A stretch of 44,582 nt of DNA, from NCBI GenBank assembly GCA_002364735.1, contig DEZB01000016.1, positions 1 to 44,582 on the forward strand, given 5' to 3'. This document shows, one piece after another, positions 1 through 7,686 of the stretch. A program made the position numbers and the translations under genes. The notes beneath the pieces are model-generated. The model was given only the letters and a program-made list of their open reading frames with translations, made no database searches and was not told the DNA's origin. The DNA comes from Bacteroidales bacterium UBA3143 (GTDB lineage: Bacteria > Bacteroidota > Bacteroidia > Bacteroidales > Dysgonomonadaceae). Position 1 is the stretch's first letter, and each line of letters begins with the position of its first letter.

Positions 1-1
1 G

Positions 2-91
2 ATTACCGAATGGTTACAATATGTTCAGAAAAATAAAGCTTATCGGAGCATAAATAGGACAAGTGTGTCTTTACGTGAAATATACCATTAA
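2..91 (+). CDS. possible C-terminal end of a gene cut by the window edge
   Basis: One frame is open from the left edge for 29 codons and ends at a TAA at 89-91. The peptide ends in REIYH and has no recognisable domain. An open stretch this short could occur by chance in AT-rich DNA, so this is only a candidate for the tail of a plus-strand gene convergent with murF/alr. From 92 to 220 I see nothing. Confidence 0.2.
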   Translation: MTEWLQYVQKNKAYRSINRTSVSLREIYH

Positions 92-220
92 AAACAACTA
101 TAAATCTAGTGCTTACGTATATGTTGGAGAACATTTGAACTAAACTTATTTCTAAAAAACGCAAGGAGAAACAAACTGAAAATGAAATATGGGGTTTTTA
201 GAAGTTCCCTAAAGTGTATC

Positions 221-2686
221 CTATTCCTTAATATATATCCTTTTAACACGCGGAGATACAGATGTAAGTATTTCATATGGTATAGTACCAATTGAATTGG
301 CTAAATCAACGACTGATAAGTCTTCTCCAAAGATAGTAACTGAATCTCCCTCTTGTACTTTTAAATTGGTTACATCTACCATGCAAAGGTCCATACATAC
401 ATCACCAATAATAGGTGCAAACTCTCCATTAATAAGCACCTTGCCTTTTCTGTTTCCAAACTGTCTGCTCAAACCATCGGCATACCCAATACGAATAGTC
501 GCGATTTTAGCGTCATGATCTAATAATTCTTTTCGACCATAACCAACAGTGTCATTAATTTTCAAGGTCTTAATTTGTAGAATAGTTGTTTTAAGTGTGC
601 AAACATTTCTCAGTCCGCTTACTCCACTTGCACTAACTCCGTATAAACCTATACCAAGTCTAACCATATCAAACTGACTGTTTGGAAAACGTTCTATGCC
701 TGCAGAGTTTAAAATATGTCTTGAAAATTCATATCCTAAATCATGCTCTATCTGAGCGGACAGCTCTTCGAAAACTACAATTTGTTTTTCTGTAAAATCA
801 TCAAACACCCAACTTTCACTTGCAGCCAAATGAGAGAAAGTAGATACAACTTGCAAGCTTTTTTGTTTTAACAGAATTGCAATTAGCTCAGGAATATCTT
901 TACTAACAAAGCCAAGACGATGCATCCCCGTATCTAATTTTATATGAATTGGGTAATTGGTTACACCGCGTGATTCAGCTTCTTTTATAAATGCTTTTAA
1001 TATCCTGAAATTATAAACTTCGGGTTCGAGATTGTAATGAAACAGCTCCTCAAAACCATGCGTTTCAGAATTAAGTATTATGATTGGCATTGTAATACCT
1101 TCGTCTCGTAGCGCAACACCCTCAGATGCTACAGCAACAGCTAAGTATCCACATCTGTGGTATTGCAATGTTTTTGCAATCTCTGTAGCACCCGCTCCAT
1201 ATCCGTTTGCTTTCACCATCGAAATCAATTTTACATTTTCTGAAACTTTAGATTTGTAAAAATTGAAGTTATGAACCAGTGCATCTAAATTGACCTCTAA
1301 TACAGTTTCGTGAACTCTTTTTTCAAGTAGAGCTATAATTTTTTCAAAGTGAAAGCTTCGCGAACCTTTCACTAAAATAAGTTCGTTCTTAAATTCTTTC
1401 CAAACCTGTGATTTGATAAAATCTTCTGTAGTTTTAAAAAACTGTTTTTCCATAGAAAAAACAGAACTAAACTGCGATATATCTTCGCCAATGCCAATGA
1501 TTTTGTCAATGTTATTTTGATCAACAACCTCTGATACTTTACGGTATAATGTTTTGGGGAGTAGCCCAGATTGAAAAATGTCGGATAAAATAAGTGTCTT
1601 CTTCAGTGATGCATCTACTTTGCGTTGTTTCTGAAATTCAAGTGCTATTTTAATAGAGTTAAAATCGGAGTTATATGTGTCATTTATAAGAATGCAATTG
1701 TTTTTACCTTCTCTCACGTCTAATCGCATTGCAACTGGCTCCAAATTAGCTATTCTTGCTTTAATCTCTTCAGGCAAAACACGCATATAAAGCAGTGTAG
1801 CAAGACAGTAAATTGCATTTTCTATTGAAGCTCCATCTATAAATGGAATCTCCAAATCAGTCTCGAAACCCAAAAAAGAATAGTGAATAATAGCTTTATT
1901 GTCAGTAGTTGTAATTTTTCCTATATACAATGGATTCTCTCGATTTTTTCTTGACCATGTAAATACCTTGTGAGACAGGGACATGTTTTCTACACATTGC
2001 GTCAAAATAGCGTTATCGCCATTATAAATAATTACATCACTGTTAATGAATAGCTCTAATTTCTCATTGCACTTTTGTTGCATTGAAGCAAAGTTTTCTT
2101 GATGTGCTTCTCCGAGTTTGGTAAAAAGACCAATTGTGGGATGTATGATGCTTTCTAAATTCTCCATTTCATCAGGCATTGAAATACCTGCTTCAAATAT
2201 CCCCAAAGTAGCTGATTCGTCAAGCTGCCAAACAGATAAAGGAACTCCCGTTTGAGAATTATAGCTTCTGGGCGATCTTACAATATTGTAATCGGGCTGA
2301 AGCAATTGATAAAGCCACTCTTTTACAACAGTTTTCCCATTGCTTCCAGTAATTCCAATTACTGGAATATCAAACTTTCGACGGTGATAGGATGCCAATC
2401 TCTGTAATGCTGTAAGTGTATCTTTAACTACTAAAAAATTGGCATCAGTGAGTTTGTTCCAATTGGGTGATTTTGTAGAAACGACAAAATTGCGAACACC
2501 TTGCAAATATAATTCATTTACAAAATTATGTCCATCATTTGTTTTTGTCTTCAAAGCAAAGAAAAGAGTCTCTTTTGGATGAGATAATTTTCTGCTATCT
2601 GTAAGTAAAGTTGTTATTACAGTTTCTTTTTTGACACTTGGTTTGAGGTTTAGAGCGGTAGCTATCTCTGAAATATCATATTTCAT
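221..2686 (-). CDS. murF/alr: bifunctional UDP-MurNAc-tripeptide:D-Ala-D-Ala ligase / alanine racemase
   Basis: This is a cytoplasmic peptidoglycan-precursor enzyme of 821 residues with two fused activities. The MurF half (about 1-455) adds D-Ala-D-Ala to UDP-MurNAc-tripeptide and shows the Mur ligase ATP loop GITGSNGKT at 111-119. The Alr half (about 460-821) is a PLP-dependent alanine racemase. Its PLP lysine is K492 in MVKANGYG and its catalytic tyrosine is Y735 in IGYADG. Racemase and ligase together supply and use D-Ala. The fusion is known in Bacteroidota and both active sites look intact. The gene lies 13 bases downstream of the GSCFA gene and is probably co-transcribed with it from the promoter at 3713-3742. 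The ATG start matches the MurF N-terminus. Confidence 0.97.
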   Translation of the reverse strand: MKYDISEIATALNLKPSVKKETVITTLLTDSRKLSHPKETLFFALKTKTNDGHNFVNELYLQGVRNFVVSTKSPNWNKLTDANFLVVKDTLTALQRLASYHRRKFDIPVIGITGSNGKTVVKEWLYQLLQPDYNIVRSPRSYNSQTGVPLSVWQLDESATLGIFEAGISMPDEMENLESIIHPTIGLFTKLGEAHQENFASMQQKCNEKLELFINSDVIIYNGDNAILTQCVENMSLSHKVFTWSRKNRENPLYIGKITTTDNKAIIHYSFLGFETDLEIPFIDGASIENAIYCLATLLYMRVLPEEIKARIANLEPVAMRLDVREGKNNCILINDTYNSDFNSIKIALEFQKQRKVDASLKKTLILSDIFQSGLLPKTLYRKVSEVVDQNNIDKIIGIGEDISQFSSVFSMEKQFFKTTEDFIKSQVWKEFKNELILVKGSRSFHFEKIIALLEKRVHETVLEVNLDALVHNFNFYKSKVSENVKLISMVKANGYGAGATEIAKTLQYHRCGYLAVAVASEGVALRDEGITMPIIILNSETHGFEELFHYNLEPEVYNFRILKAFIKEAESRGVTNYPIHIKLDTGMHRLGFVSKDIPELIAILLKQKSLQVVSTFSHLAASESWVFDDFTEKQIVVFEELSAQIEHDLGYEFSRHILNSAGIERFPNSQFDMVRLGIGLYGVSASGVSGLRNVCTLKTTILQIKTLKINDTVGYGRKELLDHDAKIATIRIGYADGLSRQFGNRKGKVLINGEFAPIIGDVCMDLCMVDVTNLKVQEGDSVTIFGEDLSVVDLANSIGTIPYEILTSVSPRVKRIYIKE

Positions 2687-2699
2687 ATAAGTTAAAGTT

Positions 2700-3695
2700 C
2701 TATTTGAGTGATTTGAGTAATTGTGTTAGCTGCTGTTTTTCGTGAAAACAGGACAAGTATATATAACTTTCTTCAAACGCTTCTAAGTTGCTAATTGTTC
2801 GACTAAGAAACTGTTGATACTCATTCGAATTAGTGTTGTTTGGTCTATGAGATATAGCTTTTCTTATTTTCTGCCACTCAACATTTATCTCTTGCGTCTC
2901 TTTAGTGAAATATGTTTCACTAAATCTATCCCAAATATAGCTTTGAGTCAATGCAGTTGGATGCAACATATCATCAGTATAGAAGCGATAATCGCGCAAT
3001 TGATCCATCATAATTTCATAAGCAGCGAAATAGAATGTATTTTCTGGAAATTCTTGCATCAAATAATCAATAGAAAGGTGCAAAATAGCTTTACTCAATT
3101 GATTTTCGTGTGCTCCATCTTTGAAGTGACGAATAGGGCTAACAGTAAATATAATTTTGATGTTGGGATTTAAAGCAATAATTCTATTAATAAGCTTGGT
3201 CCAAGATAAAAAGATAGACTCGACTGTTAATCTTTCCCTTGAAAATTTATCTGACGGTATTCTATGGCAATTGCCAACCACCTCTCCTGATTCATTCCAA
3301 CGAAAAACATATGAAGTGCCTAAAGTGATTAATAAAACATCGGCATTATCAAGTTGGTTAGCTGCCAAGTTGAACTCGGCATTCACATGATCAATAGCTT
3401 CATCTAAATTTGTATTAGAAAATGAACCATGATGCATCAGGCTATGATAGCAATCATTGTAATGAATGAAATCTTTATGGTTAAAAGATTCTTTATCCAA
3501 CAACCGACTGACAGCATTGAATATCGATACAGGGTTATACAATATTCCAAACGGATTTACATTTACTGAGAACTTGCTATCAATGAGTTTGCTTCCAATA
3601 TTTTCGGAAAAACAGGAACCCATCAAAAGTATTTTCGATTGATGCGATATCTCAAAACTTGCTTTCGGGATAATGACTTTGGTTTGTAAATTCAT
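2700..3695 (-). CDS. GSCFA family protein
   Basis: This 331-residue protein carries the family's signature segment MGSCFSENIG near the N-terminus (about residues 25-34). A second conserved block, LITLGTSYVFRW, follows at about 120-131, and DDMLHPTA near 240 has the Asp/His arrangement of SGNH/GDSL-type hydrolases. That fold is an inference from these motifs. No signal peptide is visible, so it is probably cytoplasmic. The substrate is unknown. It is the first gene of a two-gene unit with murF/alr, which hints at a link to cell-wall metabolism but does not prove one. Its promoter is a clear Bacteroidota match just upstream. Confidence 0.9.
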   Translation of the reverse strand: MNLQTKVIIPKASFEISHQSKILLMGSCFSENIGSKLIDSKFSVNVNPFGILYNPVSIFNAVSRLLDKESFNHKDFIHYNDCYHSLMHHGSFSNTNLDEAIDHVNAEFNLAANQLDNADVLLITLGTSYVFRWNESGEVVGNCHRIPSDKFSRERLTVESIFLSWTKLINRIIALNPNIKIIFTVSPIRHFKDGAHENQLSKAILHLSIDYLMQEFPENTFYFAAYEIMMDQLRDYRFYTDDMLHPTALTQSYIWDRFSETYFTKETQEINVEWQKIRKAISHRPNNTNSNEYQQFLSRTISNLEAFEESYIYLSCFHEKQQLTQLLKSLK

Positions 3696-3712
3696 TTCTC
3701 TTGATTATACTA

Positions 3713-3742
3713 CAAATTTAGCATAATTATTAGTTTTGTCAA
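3713..3742 (-). promoter_or_regulatory. Bacteroidota-type promoter for GSCFA-murF/alr
   Basis: Read on the minus strand, TTG (3742-3740) is followed by exactly 19 bases and then TAAATTTG (3720-3713). This matches the Bacteroidota -33/-7 consensus of TTG and TAnnTTTG. Transcription would begin about 10-12 bases upstream of the GSCFA ATG at 3695. Confidence 0.7.
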
Positions 3743-3782
3743 TATAACAAAGTGCTTTCTAATAAGTATAGATGGAGTGAAA

Positions 3783-4096
3783 GTGTTTCGTACATGTAAG
3801 AAATGACGAACAACTGTTGAAAATTGAATCTTACGTGTAGGAAATGTTTTAAAAAGAAAAAACAGTCCTTTTCGACCCTAAAAAAGGAGAATTAGGAGAA
3901 GAATGAAGAATTTGATGTTGAAAACTGAAAAAACAGAAGAAAAACGTTGCTCTCGAAGCCTAAAAATTGAGTTTAAGAGAGTGTATCTCCTTCTTTTTGC
4001 ATAGATAACGAGATTCTACTGTTTTTAAACATTTTGTTTGCGTTGAAAGCAATTTTCATCTGTTGTTCTTTAAATCCTACATGTAGGAAATGTTGT
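3783..4096 (+). repeat. four-palindrome non-coding element, copy 1
   Basis: This intergenic element contains four dyads. P1 is TTCGTACATGTAAGAA (3787-3802), P2 is TCTTACGTGTAGGA (3829-3842), P3 is a decayed dyad around TTTGCGTTGAAA (4036-4047), and P4 is a perfect TCCTACATGTAGGA (4075-4088). Their centres are about 3794.5, 3835.5, 4040.5 and 4081.5, giving spacings of 41, 205 and 41. P2 is followed by GAAATGTTTTAAAA and P3 is preceded by TTTTTAAACATTTTG, so the inner flanks face each other. A similar layout occurs in reverse orientation at 31755-32062. I do not recognise the family. Confidence 0.7.
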
Positions 4097-4184
4097 GAAA
4101 TACTTTATTTTTTACACCTCGAGGTTATTTGAGGTTCAATTCATAAATGAAGGAATAGGTGAAACAAATTTCAGGAATGTCTAT

Positions 4185-4213
4185 AAAAAAGGAAAGGTTG
4201 TCTCACGACAACC
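4185..4213 (-). terminator. intrinsic terminator downstream of the rRNA methyltransferase gene
   Basis: On the minus strand a perfect 7-bp stem, GGTTGTC/GACAACC with a 4-base loop (4213-4196), is followed by TTTCCTTTTTT. It sits about 170 bases beyond the methyltransferase stop codon. Confidence 0.75.
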
Positions 4214-4380
4214 AATCTTCATTGTTAACCTTAAATCTAATACCATGAAAAACACAGTGCAAATATAGCGTATTTTACAACACGAGCCATACATTTAGCT
4301 CACTGATATCAGCTTTTTAGTGTTTTTTACAGCAAAAAGATTATATTTCATCGCTTTTGCTATCATTATTAACAATAGTT

Positions 4381-5571
4381 TCAAGAAACATGGAGCACTA
4401 ATCCCTTCAAATACTCACCCTCTGGGTGATAAATATTGACTGGATGATCGGCTGGCTGCGAAAGCTGAGCAATTATCTGCACCTTTCTCCCCGATATAGC
4501 AGCAGCACTAAATACAGCCAAACGAAATTGCTCGCGCGAAATAACCTGAGAGCAAGAAAAGGTGAAAACTATACCTCCACTTGCTATTTTTTCGAAAGCT
4601 GCAGCATTTAGCTTCTTGTATCCTTGTAAAGCATTGCGAACAGCTCCACGATGTTTTGCAAATGCAGGTGGATCTAATACAATCAAATCGTATTGGTCTT
4701 TAGGCACTGCTTTTAAAAACTTAAAAGCATCATCTGAAGAACTACTATAACGAGAATCATCTCCAAAATTGAGCTTCACATTTTCATCGGCAAGCATGAC
4801 TGCTTTAGACGAGCTATCTACACCCGTTACAGACTGAGCGCCTCCACGTAAAGCATATACTGAAAAACCTCCTGTATAACAGAACATATTCAGTACGTTT
4901 CGACCTTGTGAATAATGTTCTAATAAACTGCGGTTTTCACGTTGATCAACAAAGAAGCCAGTTTTCTGTCCTTTTTCCCAATCAATTTGAAATTTCAAAT
5001 TATTCTCTAAAGCTATTTTTTCAATATCAGGACCACCAAACAAAAAAGAATCTTCAAATTCGATAGGAGCTTTGAAAGGTAGCGTGCTTTCGGATTTGTA
5101 GTATATATGTTGCAATGAGTTGCCCAACACTCTTTTAAGTGCTTCTGCAATAAGCTCCTTAGACATGTGCATGCCAACAGAATGTGCCTGCACAACTGCA
5201 AGAGCTCCATATATGTCAATAATTAAGCCTGCCAACATATCTCCCTCTCCGTGAACTAAACGATACGTGTTGTTATCACTCCGAACAAGTTGTAGCGAAC
5301 AACGCATTTGATAAGCTTCCTGTAATCTTTCTACAAAAAAGGCTGTATCTATACCCCTCTGTTGAAATGAAAGAATACGAACAGCAATTGACCCTATCTG
5401 ATAGTGCCCTATTCCCAAAAAAGTATCGTCGTGAGCGTATACCTCTACAACGTCGCCCTCTACAATATTATTATTTAAATGTGCAATAGCTCCAGAAAAA
5501 ACCCATGGATGAAATCGCTTTAACGACTGCTCCTTCTTGGGCTTTAGTTTAATTTTTTTGTTTTGCTCCAT
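4381..5571 (-). CDS. class I rRNA methyltransferase, RlmI-like (COG1092)
   Basis: This 396-residue protein has an N-terminal PUA-like RNA-binding domain (about 5-75, with the HPWVFSGAI block) and a C-terminal Rossmann methyltransferase domain. The SAM-binding motif is LNMFCYTGGFSVYA at 227-240. Motif IV is DPPAF at 300-304, and FSCSQ at 338-342 places a cysteine (C340) where RNA m5C methyltransferases have their catalytic cysteine. E. coli RlmI methylates C1962 of 23S rRNA, and an equivalent role here is inferred from family membership. The gene follows the exonuclease gene by 58 bases in the same direction and probably ends the DUF5063-exonuclease-methyltransferase unit, which a terminator closes at 4185-4213. 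Confidence 0.92.
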   Translation of the reverse strand: MEQNKKIKLKPKKEQSLKRFHPWVFSGAIAHLNNNIVEGDVVEVYAHDDTFLGIGHYQIGSIAVRILSFQQRGIDTAFFVERLQEAYQMRCSLQLVRSDNNTYRLVHGEGDMLAGLIIDIYGALAVVQAHSVGMHMSKELIAEALKRVLGNSLQHIYYKSESTLPFKAPIEFEDSFLFGGPDIEKIALENNLKFQIDWEKGQKTGFFVDQRENRSLLEHYSQGRNVLNMFCYTGGFSVYALRGGAQSVTGVDSSSKAVMLADENVKLNFGDDSRYSSSSDDAFKFLKAVPKDQYDLIVLDPPAFAKHRGAVRNALQGYKKLNAAAFEKIASGGIVFTFSCSQVISREQFRLAVFSAAAISGRKVQIIAQLSQPADHPVNIYHPEGEYLKGLVLHVS

Positions 5572-5629
5572 ATATTATATGTAAATAAAAAAAATGATTG
5601 TGATGCGAAAATAAAATTATTGACAACGC

Positions 5630-6220
5630 TTACTTTTTAGTCTTTTTAATTCCGTTATTAATAAGGTGATTGTATATCTTTAAGCATGCCCAAGCATCAA
5701 TTGCGGCATACATTTGTTGTGATTCTTTTAAAGTATCAGCTTCCCAATTAGATAATCGTTGATTTTTTGCAATTTTCTTATTAAAAAGAATAGCATAAAT
5801 TTTCTGTAAGCTCAAATCCTTTATTCCATAGTCTTGAACAATGTTTTGTAGATCTCTGAAGTTAAGTGGAGAACAGTCCGATCGTTTTCGCAGTGCGGCA
5901 AAATCGTCGCGCAAGGATAGGCCAACTTTCACGACATCTTTACTACAAATTAGTTCATCTAACTCATCTGGATATTTAATACGATTTAGGCGAAAAAGGA
6001 AACACTTGTCCATTGTAGATAATTGCATGAGGGCTACTTTGTGCCAAACATTTTTTCTAAAAACAGGTTTTGTTTCTGTATCAAAACCAATAACCTCAAA
6101 TTGCTTCAAATAATCAACAGCATTTGCAACATCCTCTACCCTATCAATAACAATGATTTCTCCGTCAAACGTTTCAATTGGCAATTCACGAATTTTCTCT
6201 TTAGATATTTCTAATCCCAC
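5630..6220 (-). CDS. 3'-5' exonuclease, DEDDy (RNase D-like) family
   Basis: This 196-residue protein is a stand-alone DEDDy exonuclease domain. Motif I is GFDTET (D47, E49), motif II is VGLSLRDD (D105 or D106), and motif III is YAAIDAW with Y171 and D175. These acidic residues bind two metal ions for 3'-5' hydrolysis. There is no HRDC domain, so it is shorter than RNase D, and whether it acts on DNA or RNA cannot be told from sequence. The start codon is GTG at 6220, because no ATG lies in frame upstream of motif I. The gene overlaps the DUF5063 stop by 10 bases, suggesting translational coupling. Confidence 0.92.
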   Translation of the reverse strand: MGLEISKEKIRELPIETFDGEIIVIDRVEDVANAVDYLKQFEVIGFDTETKPVFRKNVWHKVALMQLSTMDKCFLFRLNRIKYPDELDELICSKDVVKVGLSLRDDFAALRKRSDCSPLNFRDLQNIVQDYGIKDLSLQKIYAILFNKKIAKNQRLSNWEADTLKESQQMYAAIDAWACLKIYNHLINNGIKKTKK

Positions 6221-6786
6221 GAGTCATCCTCCTCTCCATTGTTTGAATCAAAAATAATGTCATTGTCAGGTTTGTAAACTATTGCGTGTAGTGGGCGCAA
6301 AACATTTACAAGTTTTTGTCCCCAAAATAAGCGAAAGTTATCAGTGCAAACCTTCAATGCATTGATCATATTCTCTTCTAATCCAACTTGATAAACAGAG
6401 ACAAAATTGCGAATGTCTTGATAAATATCAGCAACGTCTTCCGAAATAAAAGATGACACAGGACGGTCACTGTATTTCATATCTTCTACAAAAACATCTA
6501 AATACACATCATGCTCGCCTACCATTGAAGAAACTTTGTTTGTAACATATAGGTAATCCTGTTCGTTTACAAAGGTTTCAAGATAGTCATCATTTAGCGT
6601 TTCAACGGTGGGTAGCAAAGTAGCTTTCACATAGAGTAGTGGAAGAATCCTTAGCAGAGTTTTAATCCAATCTGCCTGCTGTATTGATTCTGATCTTTCT
6701 AAAAAAGAACAGAACTCTACACTGATGGTCACAAAGTCTAATGTTACAGGTGCGTAAGCAATATTATTTGTATGAGAGTTAGTCAT
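6211..6786 (-). CDS. DUF5063 family protein
   Basis: This is a soluble, acidic protein of 191 residues without signal peptide or membrane segments. The sequence and its place beside a 3'-5' exonuclease match what I know of the Bacteroidota DUF5063 family, whose function is unknown. It ends in a very acidic tail, NGEEDDSWD. An upstream in-frame ATG at 6849 exists, but I chose 6786 (MTNSHTNN). A TAnnTTTG -7 box lies at 6817-6810 and would place the transcript start inside the longer reading frame. It is the first gene of the unit and overlaps the exonuclease gene by 10 bases. Confidence 0.75.
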   Translation of the reverse strand: MTNSHTNNIAYAPVTLDFVTISVEFCSFLERSESIQQADWIKTLLRILPLLYVKATLLPTVETLNDDYLETFVNEQDYLYVTNKVSSMVGEHDVYLDVFVEDMKYSDRPVSSFISEDVADIYQDIRNFVSVYQVGLEENMINALKVCTDNFRLFWGQKLVNVLRPLHAIVYKPDNDIIFDSNNGEEDDSWD

Positions 6787-6809
6787 TGTCTTTTGTTTAA
6801 ATATTTGCA

Positions 6810-6817
6810 CAAATGTA
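6810..6817 (-). promoter_or_regulatory. -7 promoter box for the DUF5063-exonuclease-methyltransferase unit
   Basis: On the minus strand this is TACATTTG, a full match to TAnnTTTG, 24 bases upstream of the ATG at 6786. No TTG is found at the ideal distance, so only the -7 element is supported. Confidence 0.45.
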
Positions 6818-7120
6818 CATAATATTTTGGGACGATACAGAATAAACATTCTTCAAAATACTTTCTTTTATTATGAATAGTAAGCAAGTTTACGGTGCTA
6901 CACAAAATTTGGAATGTTTTTTTGAATCAAATTTTCGGAAAAGAATCTCATAGAACTCAGAGCTCACAAAGAGCGATTAAATTAGTTATATTGTTTCACT
7001 GTTGGAAATACTTGAACAAGAATATGATGAATATATTCAATTTAAATTATAAACAAGCCAAAATTACACTCAAATCATAGAAATAGTCAACGATGTGTTT
7101 ATAAAATAAAGAGGAATATT

Positions 7121-7150
7121 TTGCAAAACCATTAGAATTGAATATCTTTG
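7121..7150 (+). promoter_or_regulatory. promoter of the rimP-nusA-infB operon
   Basis: TTG (7121-7123), exactly 19 bases, then TATCTTTG (7143-7150) match the Bacteroidota -33/-7 consensus. Transcription would start near 7155, leaving a leader of roughly 60 bases before the rimP ATG. Confidence 0.75.
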
Positions 7151-7172
7151 CACCTGAAAGTTAGAGGGAGGC

Positions 7173-7202
7173 AGGAAACACAGCTTTCCTTTTTTGTTTT
7201 TT
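7173..7202 (+). terminator. terminator-like hairpin in the rimP leader (possible attenuator)
   Basis: AGGAAA (7173-7178) pairs with TTTCCT (7185-7190) around the loop CACAGC, and TTTTTGTTTTTT follows to 7202. It lies between the promoter and the rimP ATG at 7215, so it would stop transcription before the operon. The stem is only six base pairs, so efficiency could be low or regulated. Confidence 0.55.
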
Positions 7203-7214
7203 ATATATTAAACA

Positions 7215-7682
7215 ATGATTGATAAAGAGGTTCTGATTAAACATACAGAAGATTTTCTTGAAGGATCGGATAATTATTTAGTAGACGTGATTGTGAATTC
7301 TGGCAATGCAATTTCAATTGAAATTGACAATGACAATGGAGTTAACATTGGCGACTGCGTTGAACTAAGCCGTTACATTGAGTCAAAATTGAATCGTGAT
7401 GAAGAAGATTTTGAACTAAATGTAGGTTCGGTGGGTTTAACATCTCCTTTTAAAACACTTCGCACATATCAGAAATATATTGACAGTGAGGTAGAGGTGC
7501 TTACTAAAAAAGGGGCAAAGTTATCGGGTGTACTTAAATCGGCAGATGAAGATAAATTCACCGTAACAATCTCGAAAAAAGTAAAACAGGAAGGTGCAAA
7601 GCGCAAAACAGAAGTAAGCGAAGACTTGCAATTCAGCTACGACGAAGTAAAATACACAAAATATCTAATAAGATTTAAATAG
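7215..7682 (+). CDS. rimP: ribosome maturation factor RimP
   Basis: This 155-residue cytoplasmic protein assists maturation of the 30S subunit. The N-terminal alpha/beta domain includes IEIDNDNGVNIGDCVELSR (about 36-54), which is typical of RimP. The C-terminal Sm-like domain starts around the conserved LTSPFKTLRTYQKY block (about 75-88). The position immediately before nusA, with four bases between them, is the widespread rimP-nusA-infB arrangement. Length and start are as expected. Expression is probably governed by the promoter at 7121-7150 and the leader hairpin. Confidence 0.96.
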   Translation: MIDKEVLIKHTEDFLEGSDNYLVDVIVNSGNAISIEIDNDNGVNIGDCVELSRYIESKLNRDEEDFELNVGSVGLTSPFKTLRTYQKYIDSEVEVLTKKGAKLSGVLKSADEDKFTVTISKKVKQEGAKRKTEVSEDLQFSYDEVKYTKYLIRFK

Positions 7683-7686
7683 CACT

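Larger units (their letters stand above)
3696..4380. other. 685-base gene-free interval
   Basis: No convincing gene lies here. It holds, from left to right, the GSCFA promoter, the four-palindrome element (3783-4096) and a minus-strand terminator (4185-4213). The stretch 4097-4184 contains a small imperfect dyad around CTCGAGG. In 4214-4380 I see nothing specific. Confidence 0.7.
6787..7214. other. 428-base divergent intergenic region
   Basis: It lies between the DUF5063 gene (minus) and rimP (plus) and holds their outward promoters. From about 6890 to 7080 a 61-codon open frame has no start context and no recognisable domain. Its middle (CTCAGAGCTCACAAAGAG) looks like repetitive debris rather than a gene. 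I support nothing else here. Confidence 0.5.

Noticed and set aside
1020..1040. GGTTCGAG resembling a tRNA T-arm
   Set aside because: It lies inside the alanine racemase coding sequence and no cloverleaf can be drawn. No tRNA was found elsewhere.
3903..4004. A 33-codon open frame (starts MKNLMLKTEK) with an upstream AGGAGA, inside the four-palindrome element
   Set aside because: The corresponding place in the second copy has no matching open frame, so the element looks non-coding.
6787..6849. Longer DUF5063 start at 6849
   Set aside because: A -7 box at 6817-6810 would lie inside that extension, and the added residues look non-conserved.
6895..7080. A 61-codon plus-strand open frame before rimP
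   Set aside because: It has no domain, no promoter of its own, and its middle is a repeat-like CTCAGAGCTCACAAAGAG tract.
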